64,000 bases of DNA from Bacteroidota bacterium (GCA_026224775.1 JAMFRP010000007.1:1-64000), one strand, 5' to 3'; shown: positions 8,796 through 18,893, counted from the first letter of the stretch. Program-made: numbers and translations. Notes: generated by a model from the sequence alone, not told the origin.

Positions 8796-9362
8796 TTATT
8801 GAGCCTGGGCGCTGGTTAATGTATCGGTAACTGAACCGCAACGTGAGAAATATTTGTACATGCCACCATGCAATGGCACTATCATAACCCCTTTTGTTGA
8901 GCTGGCATGTACAATGTAACCATTTTGCAGGTACACACCAACATGACTAAATTGCTTACCATCGAAATCAAAGAATACCAAGTCGCCCTCTTTCAGATCC
9001 TGTTCATATTCACGTTTAATAACGGTGACCTGCTGACTGGTCATACGCGGCAGGTTTATACCATAAACTTGTTGCTCTAGCAAAAGCACAAGTCCTGAGC
9101 AGTCTACCCCATCCTTATCCATCCCGCCAAATTTATAAGGTACGCCATACCACTGGTCAATAAAAGCATATAAACGACCGTTTTGGATGTCGCTTTTATT
9201 TACGGCCATCATTTGCGAATATTTATCGGCGATACTGGCCTGTGGCTGAACGATTTCGCCGGGCTCTCCCTTCATCACCGCTTTGCGGGAGTGACAGGAT
9301 GACAAAATCACCAAAAAACAAAAGACTGAACAGGCAAATTTAAAGCCACGGCTAAACTTCAT
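8796..9362 (-). CDS. NlpC/P60 family lipoprotein (cell-wall endopeptidase)
   Basis: A 188-residue protein with a lipoprotein signal (VILSSC, Cys23). Its C-terminal NlpC/P60 domain carries the catalytic Cys88 in DGVDCSGLV, His140 in FSHVGVYL and the polar third residue His152 in YIVHASS. Family members cut gamma-D-glutamyl to diamino-acid bonds in peptidoglycan stem peptides. Lipidation suggests attachment to the outer membrane facing the wall. A 40-residue membrane protein lies immediately downstream. The start is fixed by the signal sequence; mutS lies upstream on the same strand, 67 bases away. Confidence 0.9.
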   Translation of the reverse strand: MKFSRGFKFACSVFCFLVILSSCHSRKAVMKGEPGEIVQPQASIADKYSQMMAVNKSDIQNGRLYAFIDQWYGVPYKFGGMDKDGVDCSGLVLLLEQQVYGINLPRMTSQQVTVIKREYEQDLKEGDLVFFDFDGKQFSHVGVYLQNGYIVHASSTKGVMIVPLHGGMYKYFSRCGSVTDTLTSAQAQ

Positions 9363-9429
9363 GATATAAAGATAAAATAGCCTTTAGCTTTCTTTTTGCA
9401 GATGTTTTAAACATATCAACATTTAAGCT

Positions 9430-12039
9430 CTACCCTTTTATCACCCTTTGTATCTCATCCAGCTTCATCAATGCCTCAACGGGCGTTAAGGTATTTACGT
9501 CGAGGTTATTTAGGGTATCACGTATTTTAACCAGCACCGGATCATCGATACTGAACATCTGCATTTGCACAGCCTGTTTTTGCACTTTGCGGATACTTTC
9601 CTTGATATGTTCGCCGCCGGTGCGTTCGTTTTCCAGTTTTTTTAATATCTCATTGGCGCGGCTGAGTACTTTTTGCGGCATACCTGCCAGTTTAGCTACG
9701 TGGATACCGAAACTATGCTCACTGCCACCGGGAACCAGTTTACGCAGGAATATAATCTGACTGCCGACCTCTTTAACCGATACATTGAAGTTTTTAACAC
9801 GGTGGAAAGAATTGCTCAGCTCATTTAACTCATGGTAATGTGTGGCGAATAGCGTTTTTGCTTTAGCTGTAGGATGATTATGCAAGTACTCCGCAATAGC
9901 CCAGGCTATGGAAATACCATCGTAGGTTGAGGTACCACGACCGATCTCATCCAATAAGATCAAGCTCCTGTCGGATAGATTGTTGAGGATACTGGCGGTT
10001 TCGTTCATCTCCACCATAAAGGTTGATTCACCGGACGATACGTTATCGGATGCACCTACCCTTGTAAATATCTTATCAACCAAACCAATTGAAGCTGATT
10101 TTGCAGGTACGAAACAGCCCATTTGCGCCATTAGCACAATGAGACCGGTTTGCCTTAGTAACGCTGACTTACCAGCCATATTCGGACCTGTGATGATGAT
10201 GATCTGCTGCGAATCTGAATCGAGGTAAACATCATTGGTGATGTAGGTATCGCCAAGAGGCAAATTCTTTTCAATAACCGGGTGACGGCCACCTTTAATG
10301 TCAATTAACCTGCTTTCGTTTATCTCTGGTTTAACATAATAGTTTTTTATGGAGATAGTGGCAAAGTTCAGCAACACATCCAGTCTTGCAATCAATTGCG
10401 CGTTAAGCTGTATAGGTTTGATGTATTCAGCTAATGAATAAAGCAATTCATTATATAGCTTGGTTTCGAGCACCAATATTTTTTCCTCGGCGCCTAAAAT
10501 CTGTTCTTCGTATTCTTTTAGCTCAGGGGTAATATAACGCTCGGCATTTACCAGCGTTTGCTTCCGAATCCAATCGGTAGGTACTTTATCACGGTGACTA
10601 TGCGTAACCTCCAGGTAATAGCCAAATACGTTATTGAATGATACTTTTAGCGATGGTATACCGGTTGACTCCGCTTCGCGCTTTTGGATCTCCAGCAAAT
10701 AGCCTTTTCCGCCGAAGGCGATTTTACGCAGGCGGTCAAGTTCTTCGTTTATGCCTTCGTTCATCACACCACCTTTAACGATCATTACGGGCGGCTCAGG
10801 ATGCAGCTCCTGTTCAATTTTTTCGCTTATAGATGTACAAGGATTTAATTGTTCGCCAATTGCCTTTAACGGCAAGCTGATTGATTGCTCGCATAATGAT
10901 TTGATGCCTTCAATTGCTTTTAATGCCTTTTTAAGCTGACAAACCTCACGCGGATTAGCTCTCTGTAAGCCGATTTTGGATATTAAACGCTCTAAATCAC
11001 CTATTTGCCGGATGGATTGCTGAAGGGTTTCTCGTAATTCTTCTTCGGCTATTAGGTACTCAACAACACCCAACCTATCTTTAATAGGTTTAATTTCCTT
11101 TAGCGGCATTACTATCCATCTGCGTAGCATCCTCGCTCCCATTGGCGAGCATGTATGATCGAGCACATCAACTAAAGTCAGCGCGTTTTCGTTGGATGAA
11201 CCTACCAGTTCCAGGTTGCGGATGCTGAAGCGGTCTATCCATAAATACCTATCCTCCTCAATGCGGGATATGGCGGAGATGTGTTGCAGATTCCGATGCT
11301 CAGTCTCATTCAGGTAATGCAACGTCACACCAGCAGCTATGATACCTAAATTCAATTTATCAATACCAAAACCTTTTAATGATTTTACACCGAAGTGCTT
11401 TAACAGCGTTTCATTAGCGTAATCGCCGCTGTAAGGCCAGTCGTCGAGTGTATAGGTATAAAAGCGGTCGCCGTAATTTTCTTTAAAATCTGCGGAGCGG
11501 CTTTTGGGGTAGATGACTTCGCTTGGTGCATAGCTTTGCAGTAGTTTATCAATATAATCGCTGCTTCCCTGCGCGGTTAAAAACTCGCCGGTTGATATAT
11601 CGATCAATGCTATACCAATGCTATTTTTCTCGAAGTAAAGCGATGCCAGGTAGTTATTACTTTTTTGCTGGAGGATATTATCGCTGATGGCTACGCCGGG
11701 CGTAACCAGTTCGGTAACGCCACGTTTAACAATAGTTTTAGTTGTTTTGGGATCTTCGAGCTGATCACAAATAGCCACACGCTGGCCTGCCCTTACCAGT
11801 TTTGGCAAATAAGTATCCAATGAATGATGCGGAAAGCCCGCTAATTCAATATGCGTTGCCGCGCCGTTTGCACGGCGGGTAAGCGTGATGCCTAAAATAC
11901 CTGCCGCTTTAATGGCATCCTGTCCAAATGTTTCGTAAAAATCACCCACACGAAATAGCAGCAAAGCACCGGGGTACTTAGCCTTTATTACGTTATATTG
12001 CTGCATTAAGGGGGTTTCCTTAGTAGCTTCTTTTGCCAA
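9430..12039 (-). CDS. mutS: DNA mismatch repair ATPase MutS
   Basis: An 869-residue protein of full family length. The N-terminal mismatch-binding domain has the [11 protein letters not shown] motif, where the Phe-x-Glu inserts at a mismatch. The connector, lever and clamp domains follow. The ATPase domain has Walker [15 protein letters not shown] and Walker [13 protein letters not shown], then the FATHYHEL switch. It recognises mispairs and recruits MutL. The upstream gene is 132 bases away and unrelated, so it likely has its own promoter. No abnormal features are seen. Confidence 0.98.
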   Translation of the reverse strand: MAKEATKETPLMQQYNVIKAKYPGALLLFRVGDFYETFGQDAIKAAGILGITLTRRANGAATHIELAGFPHHSLDTYLPKLVRAGQRVAICDQLEDPKTTKTIVKRGVTELVTPGVAISDNILQQKSNNYLASLYFEKNSIGIALIDISTGEFLTAQGSSDYIDKLLQSYAPSEVIYPKSRSADFKENYGDRFYTYTLDDWPYSGDYANETLLKHFGVKSLKGFGIDKLNLGIIAAGVTLHYLNETEHRNLQHISAISRIEEDRYLWIDRFSIRNLELVGSSNENALTLVDVLDHTCSPMGARMLRRWIVMPLKEIKPIKDRLGVVEYLIAEEELRETLQQSIRQIGDLERLISKIGLQRANPREVCQLKKALKAIEGIKSLCEQSISLPLKAIGEQLNPCTSISEKIEQELHPEPPVMIVKGGVMNEGINEELDRLRKIAFGGKGYLLEIQKREAESTGIPSLKVSFNNVFGYYLEVTHSHRDKVPTDWIRKQTLVNAERYITPELKEYEEQILGAEEKILVLETKLYNELLYSLAEYIKPIQLNAQLIARLDVLLNFATISIKNYYVKPEINESRLIDIKGGRHPVIEKNLPLGDTYITNDVYLDSDSQQIIIITGPNMAGKSALLRQTGLIVLMAQMGCFVPAKSASIGLVDKIFTRVGASDNVSSGESTFMVEMNETASILNNLSDRSLILLDEIGRGTSTYDGISIAWAIAEYLHNHPTAKAKTLFATHYHELNELSNSFHRVKNFNVSVKEVGSQIIFLRKLVPGGSEHSFGIHVAKLAGMPQKVLSRANEILKKLENERTGGEHIKESIRKVQKQAVQMQMFSIDDPVLVKIRDTLNNLDVNTLTPVEALMKLDEIQRVIKG

Positions 12040-12171
12040 ACGGTTTACTCCTATTTATAGGTTGGTAAAGTTAATGGATTGCACGGTGTTTAACGGCATT
12101 GTTGAAAAGTTGAAGAATTGTGGAATATCCCTATAATCTACACCAATAATATAAATGCAACACGTTTAAGT

Positions 12172-12678
12172 TTATTTGATTCTACTGTAGATCTTTTTCA
12201 ATTGGTGAATGTGCCTTTGAGTATGTACAATAGTGAATGCGATGCCCTCTGCCCGTGTTATATAACCTAATATCGGCATTTCAAATAAAGTGCAAGTTTT
12301 TGTGAGATCTAAAGTGTCGATAGCTTTGAGAAAGCCGGTTTTTATATCCCCTAAGGTATTGACCAATTCTTGTTTTTGATAAATTTTATCGGGAGGTATT
12401 ATAAAATCTGGCGATTTCATTTTTATATTAAAGTTTAAAAACGCGGCTCTTAGGTTAGCTACGTTTTGCTCCGGATCGCGCGCTGTATCTTTAACGGGGC
12501 CGTTCAGTAATTGCACAAAACCACCAGCCGACAGGATAATGTGCTGAGCTACTTGCCCGGCTGTCCAACTATCTTCAAACGGAACAATGTTAATTTTGTC
12601 TTCATCAATTAATGAAATTAATTGCAGCAATTCTGTAAATGTTTTATCTGCTTCGGTAAGTGTTGCATTCTTGTCCAT
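12172..12678 (-). CDS. DinB-like four-helix bundle protein
   Basis: A 168-residue protein with the DinB_2 pattern: SWTAGQVAQHIILSAGG near residue 40-60 (first metal-site His) and VHTQRHIHQLKKI at the C-terminus (the paired His residues). DinB-fold proteins are metal-binding four-helix bundles, many of them thiol-dependent S-transferases; the reaction here is unknown. It is cytoplasmic, with no signal. A second DinB-type protein of different sequence is at 49706-50152. It stands alone between mutS and a divergent gene. Confidence 0.75.
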   Translation of the reverse strand: MDKNATLTEADKTFTELLQLISLIDEDKINIVPFEDSWTAGQVAQHIILSAGGFVQLLNGPVKDTARDPEQNVANLRAAFLNFNIKMKSPDFIIPPDKIYQKQELVNTLGDIKTGFLKAIDTLDLTKTCTLFEMPILGYITRAEGIAFTIVHTQRHIHQLKKIYSRIK

Positions 12679-12870
12679 TTTTATCGGTTTTAGTTAAAAA
12701 ACATTTATTGTTTCGATAGGTTTTAATTTCAAATTAAATTCACGGTTTATAATATATTTTGTGTGACATTAGCCCTTGTCGTTTGCAAATGTAATCCGCA
12801 TACAGCGTATGGTGGTTACATAGCTAAATTGATATTTTAATTTATATATTCGTGTAAAGCATTTGTTTTT

Positions 12871-14253
12871 ATGCCCCAAACCCCATCGCGTTTTTTTGTC
12901 TATTTTTTAGTGTTAACCTTATTTATCGCCTGCAAGCAAAAGGTAGTTGTACCTACAGGAAATACCTATGTCGACAAACAAGTTGATTCCCTGATCCGCG
13001 CAGGAAAAAAATATCCAAACAATAATCTCGATTCCTTACTCTGTACTTCAAGAAATTTAACTGATATAGCTATTTCCTTCGGTAATAAAAAAGCATTGGT
13101 TTATGGGGAAGTGTTTTTGGCACAATACTACTGGCTTACCGCAGATCATAAAAAATCGATGGATGAGGCTTTAAAATGTCTTAACAACGTGGAGAAATGG
13201 AACATAAAACAAGCCTACCCCTACGTTTACACTATAATTGGTAATCTGCATAAAGAAAATTCCAACTTCCAGCTTGCTTTTTCATGTGTGCAGAGCGGCT
13301 TGTATTGGGCACAGATGAATAAAGATACGAGTGCCATTATTTCGATGATTAACCTTAAAGCGATGTTTGTTCAAACCCGCTGCGAAGCATTGAAAATGCC
13401 ATTGAATGACACTTCTATCAATTTACAGCTTAAGGCCTTAAAGATCGCGGAATCCAACCCTAAATTTGAAGAATTACGGGTTGCTTTATTTGATAACATT
13501 GCCCAATATTATTTGGACAACAAAAATTATAAAAACGCGATAAGCTATGGCAACCGGGGCGTTGCACTGGCATTAAAATATAACCGGCAGCGATCCCTTA
13601 CTTATAGTTATAACTGGCTTGGCGAGGCATGGTACCAATTGGGCAATAAGCAAAAGGGGCTTGACTATTTAAATAAAGCACTGGCAATAGCCCGTAACTT
13701 GAAAGAGCCTTACCGCGAGATGGAATTAAATGAAGACCTGTATCAATTTTATTCTAAAAACGGCGATTATAAAACAGCGATTGATTTTAATGCACGTTCG
13801 CAGCAAATACGTGACTCGCTGCGTGTGCATATGAATGAAAAACAAATGAGCGAATTACAATTGCAATATGAAACCGGAAAAAAGAACAAGCAAATAGAGC
13901 AGATGAACCGCGCCAAACAAATAGAAAACAAGCAAATCCTAATCATATCGGGCATTAGTATATTGCTTATTATCTTTTTCATTATTTTGTTTTTGCAGTA
14001 CCGGATCATATGGCACCATAACCACGCGATTAAAAAGAGTAATGCAAAAAAAGACCAGGCTTTAGGCGATATTGCTTTTATACAGGCACATGAGTTAAGA
14101 AAACCGCTCGCCTCAATTATGGGTATTGTAAATGTGATTAAAGCGATGGACTATAAGGTTGACCCGGAGTGTATTTCGAAACTTGATGAAGCCAGTAAAG
14201 AGCTTGATGCGAAAATACATGCTGTACTTACGCATATTAAAGAAGCGGAATAA
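12871..14253 (+). CDS. TPR lipoprotein with transmembrane helix and lone HisKA domain, no kinase ATPase domain
   Basis: A 460-residue protein. The lipoprotein-type signal (LFIACKQK) is followed by an alpha-helical sensor of tetratricopeptide repeats (about residues 60-320), a coiled coil rich in Lys/Gln, a transmembrane helix (about 352-376) and a C-terminal HisKA segment with H-box AHELRKPLASIMG (His407). The protein ends 53 residues after the His, with no HATPase_c domain (no N, G1 or G2 boxes). The following DNA shows no continuation in another frame. Relatives are TPR-containing histidine kinases of Bacteroidota. This form could only dimerise or be phosphorylated by a partner in trans. 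Confidence 0.75.
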   Translation: MPQTPSRFFVYFLVLTLFIACKQKVVVPTGNTYVDKQVDSLIRAGKKYPNNNLDSLLCTSRNLTDIAISFGNKKALVYGEVFLAQYYWLTADHKKSMDEALKCLNNVEKWNIKQAYPYVYTIIGNLHKENSNFQLAFSCVQSGLYWAQMNKDTSAIISMINLKAMFVQTRCEALKMPLNDTSINLQLKALKIAESNPKFEELRVALFDNIAQYYLDNKNYKNAISYGNRGVALALKYNRQRSLTYSYNWLGEAWYQLGNKQKGLDYLNKALAIARNLKEPYREMELNEDLYQFYSKNGDYKTAIDFNARSQQIRDSLRVHMNEKQMSELQLQYETGKKNKQIEQMNRAKQIENKQILIISGISILLIIFFIILFLQYRIIWHHNHAIKKSNAKKDQALGDIAFIQAHELRKPLASIMGIVNVIKAMDYKVDPECISKLDEASKELDAKIHAVLTHIKEAE

Positions 14254-14374
14254 ATACCACAATTCAATTAAAAGCTTAAATAATATTCATTAAACGAAAT
14301 TAATTTAATCTAATTAACATTTCAGGAACGGTTATTGTAATACCTATGTTATTATTAACCGAAAATAAAATATT

Positions 14375-14722
14375 ATGAAAAAGGTAAAGATAATCGCAGC
14401 AGCTTTAATAGCATCATGCGCGTTTGAATATGCAGTAGCAAATACAGGTATAAATAGTTCTGTTCGTGTTATATCTCCTAAAAATTATGCTTTAAGAGAT
14501 ACAGTGCCGGTTACCTCGGGTAGTGGATCAAAAACCCCTACAACAACTACACCAATGCCGACTACCACACCGACTCCAACTCCAACTCCGACCACTATGC
14601 CAACACCAAGCCCAACGCCGTCGCCAACTGTACCGCCTACCTCAACTCCGGCAACACCAACGCCCAGCCCAACACCGGCTCCAACACCTACTACTCCAAC
14701 AACAACCCCACCGGCTAAATAA
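14375..14722 (+). CDS. Small secreted Pro/Thr-rich protein
   Basis: A 115-residue protein with a signal peptide to about residue 22 (AVAN), a short linker, and then about 60 residues made almost only of Pro, Thr and Ser (TPTPTP, PSPTPSP). Such tails are extended and often O-glycosylated; in Bacteroidota the glycosylation motif D-S/T-A/I/L/V/M/T is absent from the tail, so that is uncertain. There is no catalytic domain. It could be a wall-spanning or surface linker. The gene has its own strong terminator at 14746 and no close partner. The mirrored Val/Gly-rich frame on the other strand is a composition artefact. Confidence 0.7.
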   Translation: MKKVKIIAAALIASCAFEYAVANTGINSSVRVISPKNYALRDTVPVTSGSGSKTPTTTTPMPTTTPTPTPTPTTMPTPSPTPSPTVPPTSTPATPTPSPTPAPTPTTPTTTPPAK

Positions 14723-14745
14723 CCGGTAAACAACATATTGTTGAC

Positions 14746-14777
14746 GCCGCCGTACTTTGATGTACGGCGGCTTTATT
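14746..14777 (+). terminator. Intrinsic terminator of the Pro/Thr-rich gene
   Basis: A perfect 10-bp GC-rich stem, GCCGCCGTAC (14746-14755) and its complement (14762-14771), with a TTTGAT loop and then TTTATT. Confidence 0.85.
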
Positions 14778-14888
14778 AAATAAATGTTGGTTTGGCCAGA
14801 TTATTTTGCATTTGAAATTTGTAACAATACCAATTTAGTATAGTCTATTTTTTATATTTACACTTAAAAATCTAAAACTATCAAAATT

Positions 14889-15218
14889 ATGGACGCAGCA
14901 TTAATCACTACCAGTACCGGTTTAGAAGGTTATAAAATTGTTAAACATTTAGGGGTTGTACGCGGCATTACCGTACGCAGCCGTAGCGCATTGGGTAACA
15001 TTGCCGGTGGTTTTCAATCTTTATTCGGCGGCAGGCTTTCTATTTATGTTGAGCTTTGCGAAAAATCGCGCGAGGAAGCATTTCAATTATTAGCACAGCA
15101 TGCCCAAACCCTGGGTGCAAACGCTATTATAAACATGCGTTATGATGCCAACGAAATTATGCAGGGCATTACCGAAGTACTTGCCTATGGTACTGCAGTG
15201 TTGGTTGAAAAAATATAA
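14889..15218 (+). CDS. YbjQ/UPF0145 family protein
   Basis: A 109-residue cytoplasmic protein matching the YbjQ family over its whole length: TTSTGLEGYKIVKHLGVVRGITVRSRS, then RSREEA-like KSREEAFQLLAQHAQTLGANAIINMRYD and a C-terminal EVLAYGTAV. The fold is a small oligomeric ring also called a putative heavy-metal-binding domain; the biochemical role is not settled. The start ATG follows an A-rich leader. It converges on a small membrane protein gene 10 bases downstream. Confidence 0.9.
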   Translation: MDAALITTSTGLEGYKIVKHLGVVRGITVRSRSALGNIAGGFQSLFGGRLSIYVELCEKSREEAFQLLAQHAQTLGANAIINMRYDANEIMQGITEVLAYGTAVLVEKI

Positions 15219-15228
15219 ATTATCGGCG

Positions 15229-15426
15229 CTATTTGAAGTATGAGAGCGGGATTGTCTTCCACATACCATGCGCCAGGTGACCAATAAGTAATTCATATAA
15301 CAAGTATACCGGCCAAAAGATATAAGTTAACAGTAATATAATAAGGTTGTGGTTGTAATACCAGCTTACCATTAAAGCATACAGCCCTAAAATAAAGTAC
15401 AATATACTTGAGTCTTTTTTGTCCAT
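15229..15426 (-). CDS. Small membrane protein, two predicted helices
   Basis: A 65-residue frame with Met start, a charged MDKKDSS start, one hydrophobic helix at about residues 8-23 and a second at about 27-47, ending in WKTIPLSYFK. No family is recognised. It is convergent with the YbjQ-type gene and isolated upstream. The high aromatic and Leu/Ile content and the lack of a better frame opposite support it, but conservation was not tested. Confidence 0.55.
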   Translation of the reverse strand: MDKKDSSILYFILGLYALMVSWYYNHNLIILLLTYIFWPVYLLYELLIGHLAHGMWKTIPLSYFK

Positions 15427-15659
15427 AGCGGATAACTGAATTTTATACTTAAACTAATATCTAATGTAATAGTTTGAGCTAAAATTTCAAAAACAATTAA
15501 TTAGGTGTTTAGCCATAAATATATACCTATAGTGTAAAACAAGCCGTCAAAATAGCAATTCGGCATATTTAAGTGTTTTTACAGCTAAAAAAATGTTAAT
15601 TACCTATAATTTGTTAATAATTTTTAGGTTAAACAGTATACAACTTAAATACAATAAGC

Positions 15660-15680
15660 TATGTTTGTTAAAACAAACAT
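15660..15680 (+). promoter_or_regulatory. -7 element (TATGTTTG) overlapping a palindrome
   Basis: TATGTTTG at 15660-15667 is an exact TAnnTTTG match. It is fused to the palindrome ATGTTTGTT-AA-AACAAACAT (15661-15680), 9-bp arms. It would start an RNA with about 50 bases of leader before the 71-residue gene. The palindrome could be an operator or a hairpin at the very 5' end of the RNA. The rest of the 15427-15722 gap is AT-rich with nothing else recognised. Confidence 0.5.
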
Positions 15681-15722
15681 CTCCTGTGTGGAGTTATTTC
15701 AAAAAAACAATTTAAACTAATT

Positions 15723-15938
15723 ATGGCAACACCAACAAGCGGCGGTATTACCGCCTATTCTGTAAAAACAAAAACCAAAAACGTTCCAATGATTGATCCT
15801 ACTATCGATGTAAAATCAGGCAGGTACATTGCAACTGGTAAAGACAGCGCAGGCAACAAAATGGCTGCTATTATGAGCAAAGCTACAGCAGAAGGACATA
15901 TCAGCAGCGGCGCCGCTAAAAAAGGCTCTGGCTGGTAG
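15723..15938 (+). CDS. Small protein of unknown function (71 residues)
   Basis: A soluble, low-complexity-poor small protein: MATPTSGGITAYSV, then KTKTKNVPMIDPTIDV, KSGRYIATGKDSAGNKMAAI and a Gly/Ser-rich end KKGSGW. There is no signal or membrane helix. I do not recognise a family. It is a stand-alone unit with its own promoter and a hairpin terminator immediately downstream, which suggests deliberate and possibly strong expression. The start is the only Met that gives a full-length frame after the A-rich AAACTAATT leader. Confidence 0.65.
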   Translation: MATPTSGGITAYSVKTKTKNVPMIDPTIDVKSGRYIATGKDSAGNKMAAIMSKATAEGHISSGAAKKGSGW

Positions 15939-15960
15939 TAACTACCGTTCCCATTTATAA

Positions 15961-16008
15961 AAATATCATTGTGATCCTGAAAACGGATTGCAATGATATT
16001 TTTTATTT
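15961..16008 (+). terminator. Intrinsic terminator of the 71-residue gene
   Basis: Arms AAATATCATTGTGATCC (15961-15977) and 15985-16001 pair with a 2-nt internal mismatch around TGAAAAC; the right arm runs into a T-rich tract. Confidence 0.75.
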
Positions 16009-16154
16009 ATACCCCTTCCTATCGCACAACTATTATCGATAATATAACCTCCTAAAATATTTTCGATTGTAAAAAATATGTTAAAGCATGTTAAACTGCT
16101 TATGCTATTGTTTTAAATAGATATATTTATCGTCCTTATATTTCACTTTATTTA

Positions 16155-18893
16155 ATGTTGATGATCCTCAAAAAAATCACTTTTGCAGCATGCCTTTTAA
16201 TGGTTTTCACGTTATCAGCCTTTGCACAGGAAGATAGTATCCCACTAAGAACTTTAATTTCAAAAACAACCGAGTACACGCAAAATTTCCCGGTAGAAAA
16301 GGTTTATCTGCATTTTGATAAGCCTTACTATGCTGTTGGCGATACGATTTGGTTTAAGGCTTATGTAACGCTTGAACAAAACCAGCTATCGGCTATTAGT
16401 AAAATTGTATATGTAGATATGATAAACAACCGGGATTCGGTTGTAGCATCGTTAAGATTACCGATACTTAATGGTACAGCCTATGGCAGTATAGTGTTGC
16501 CACAGCTTTCGTTTATTGAAGGTAATTACCATGTTAGGGCTTATACCAACTGGATGCGCAATTTTGACCAGGGCTATTTTTTCAATAAAAACATTACCGT
16601 AGGTAATATATCAGACAAAGACACTCCAATTGATACCCACATATCATTTGTGAATGCAGTTAGTAGCAATGCGGAAAAAATAACTGCGCATATTATTTAT
16701 AAAGATCAGGACGGGGCGCCGTTAACGAATAGAAGGGTATCATGGAAAGTTCAATCTGATGATGAAACAATCGATAAAGGAAAAGGTGTTACCGACCAGA
16801 ATGGTGGGGTGGATATAACTTTCACCAGTGATAAAAAAGGCGCATTCTCGGCAGCCGATTTAACCGCTGTAATTGAACTGAATTATAAAAAGAGCATTAC
16901 CAATACCTACCCTTTAAAAACCGCGGCTATAGCAAAAGATGTACAATTTTTCCCGGAGGGCGGCAATATGTTGAGCGACGTACATGCGAAAATCGCATTT
17001 AAAGCCATTAACTCTAACGGCATGGGTGTTGATGTTAAAGGCTCCGTAACTGATGATAGTAATACAGAGGTAGCTCAATTTACCTCGCAGCATTTGGGTA
17101 TGGGTGAATTTACATTTCAACCGGAACCAAACAAAAGCTATAAAGCGACAGTATCATTCCCCGATGGAACAAAGGGAACTTATGATTTACCAAAAGAACT
17201 TAACGAGGGTATATATATATCGGTAATTAATACCAACCCGGATAGTGTAACTATTAAACTGATTTCGAACCCGGCTTTTTTAGATAAGTTTAAGAACACA
17301 CTTTTTTACATCATCGCGCAAAGTGGCGGCACGATATGTTATGCCGCGCAAACAAATCTACAAAACCTGCTTTATTCATCTACAATACCGAAAAACAAGT
17401 TCCCTACAGGTATTTTGCAATTCTCGTTATTAACATCAGAGGGTGACCCTTTAAGTGAGCGCCTGGTATTTATTCAGCATAACGACCAGTTAAATGTTGC
17501 TATTAATACGGACCGCCAAGTATACGCGACCCGTCAAAAAGTACATATGAACCTGGCTGTTAAAAATAAAGAGGTGCCTGACGTTGGAACATTCTCTTTA
17601 TCTGTTACAGATGAAAGTAAAGTACCTTACAACGAAGATAGTGAAACCACTATACTATCAACATTGCTTTTAACATCAGATCTTAAGGGGTACATAGAAA
17701 AGCCAAATTATTACTTTAACCACGTGGATGCAAAGCGAGTTGAGGACCTTGACATACTAATGCTTACACAAGGTTACCGCCGTTTTGATTATGGAGATAT
17801 TGTAGCCGGTAAAACTCCTAAATTATTCTATTTGCCAGAGCAGGGTATAAACATATCCGGTAATTTACGTACTAATTCAGGTCTGGAGGTTCCAAGCGCT
17901 AATATCCATCTAAATATTAGTGACAGGTTGGCTAGCCAGGATGCTCAAACGGATGAATCGGGTAATTTTAAATTCACGAACTTAAATTTTAAAGATTCAA
18001 CTAAGGTTGTGCTTAACGCAAAGAATAACCCTAATGGAAAAAATATGGTTATTACTGTAAATGCTGAAACAGCGCCTACATTGATTAAAAACATCAATTC
18101 GCCGGATAATGTTCAAAACATAGATAGTACGTTATCGGTGTACCTTAAAAACACCAAACGTCAGTACGCGGGCACACGCATGCTTAAAGAAGTTGTGATC
18201 GTTGCTAAATCTGAAGTAAAAAAACCAAGTCACCTGGATTATCCTGCATTGACCGGGTTAAACCCGATACCCGATCACGTGGTTTCTCCCGAGCAATTAA
18301 CCGGATGTAATTTTCTGACACAATGCCTTAGCACAGCAGTTATGGGCTTTACGTATGAGCAAGGAAATTTTTATTTAACCAGGGATTATAACGCAGGGAA
18401 TAAGTCGACACCGGCCGCGATATATTTTAACGGTTTACCTGTTGATGCAAGCTACCTGGATAATATTGACCCTAAAACTGTTGAAACAGTAGAAGTGTTT
18501 TTAAGTGATGGGCTTAGTAGTATCAATAAAATGTCGCAGACTAAGGGTGTGATTGTTATCACCGGTAAAAAACAGCCAAAAGGTGAAAAAATAAGCCTTG
18601 CGCAACTTAGGGATATGATGCCGCAAAATAATTTAATCACCATTACTCCACAGGGTTACGGGCGTGTGATGGAGTTTTATGTACCAAAGTTTAGCGTACC
18701 AAAAACCAACATGGCCTATTCTGATTTGCGCACAACCGTTTATTGGAACCCGAAAATTATTACAGATGCTACAGGAAAAGCCTCGTTTGACTTTTTTAAT
18801 GCTGATGGTAAAGGTTTATACCGCGCAGTACTTGAAGGGGTTGATGCTGATGGTAATATTGCACGTTATGTTTACCATTATAAAGTGGACTAA
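16155..18893 (+). CDS. Large secreted MG2-domain protein with CnaB-like and TonB-plug-like domains
   Basis: A 912-residue exported protein with a signal peptide to about residue 24 (LSAFAQ). The macroglobulin MG2-type domain begins with EKVYLHFDKPYYAVGDTIWFKAYV (about residues 48-71). Further beta-sandwich domains follow, a carboxypeptidase-regulatory-like repeat (NISGNLRTNSGLEVPSANIHLN, about 572-593), and a C-terminal plug-like segment (AAIYFNGLPVDASYLDNIDPKTVETVEVF) as in TonB-dependent receptors, without a barrel. Bacteroidota encode many such proteins; they are thought to act at the cell surface or periplasm, possibly with a TonB-type partner. An alternative Met lies two codons downstream. 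It is monocistronic, ending at a strong terminator. Confidence 0.8.
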   Translation: MLMILKKITFAACLLMVFTLSAFAQEDSIPLRTLISKTTEYTQNFPVEKVYLHFDKPYYAVGDTIWFKAYVTLEQNQLSAISKIVYVDMINNRDSVVASLRLPILNGTAYGSIVLPQLSFIEGNYHVRAYTNWMRNFDQGYFFNKNITVGNISDKDTPIDTHISFVNAVSSNAEKITAHIIYKDQDGAPLTNRRVSWKVQSDDETIDKGKGVTDQNGGVDITFTSDKKGAFSAADLTAVIELNYKKSITNTYPLKTAAIAKDVQFFPEGGNMLSDVHAKIAFKAINSNGMGVDVKGSVTDDSNTEVAQFTSQHLGMGEFTFQPEPNKSYKATVSFPDGTKGTYDLPKELNEGIYISVINTNPDSVTIKLISNPAFLDKFKNTLFYIIAQSGGTICYAAQTNLQNLLYSSTIPKNKFPTGILQFSLLTSEGDPLSERLVFIQHNDQLNVAINTDRQVYATRQKVHMNLAVKNKEVPDVGTFSLSVTDESKVPYNEDSETTILSTLLLTSDLKGYIEKPNYYFNHVDAKRVEDLDILMLTQGYRRFDYGDIVAGKTPKLFYLPEQGINISGNLRTNSGLEVPSANIHLNISDRLASQDAQTDESGNFKFTNLNFKDSTKVVLNAKNNPNGKNMVITVNAETAPTLIKNINSPDNVQNIDSTLSVYLKNTKRQYAGTRMLKEVVIVAKSEVKKPSHLDYPALTGLNPIPDHVVSPEQLTGCNFLTQCLSTAVMGFTYEQGNFYLTRDYNAGNKSTPAAIYFNGLPVDASYLDNIDPKTVETVEVFLSDGLSSINKMSQTKGVIVITGKKQPKGEKISLAQLRDMMPQNNLITITPQGYGRVMEFYVPKFSVPKTNMAYSDLRTTVYWNPKIITDATGKASFDFFNADGKGLYRAVLEGVDADGNIARYVYHYKVD

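Noticed and set aside
14540..14715. Repetitive stretch considered as a CRISPR-like or microsatellite array
   Set aside because: The repeats are irregular trinucleotide-scale and in frame, encoding a Pro/Thr tail; no spacers or fixed repeat length.
14485..14736. Open frame on the minus strand rich in Val and Gly, opposite the Pro/Thr-rich gene
   Set aside because: It is the complement of Pro/Thr codons and has no signal, domain or start context; composition alone keeps it open.
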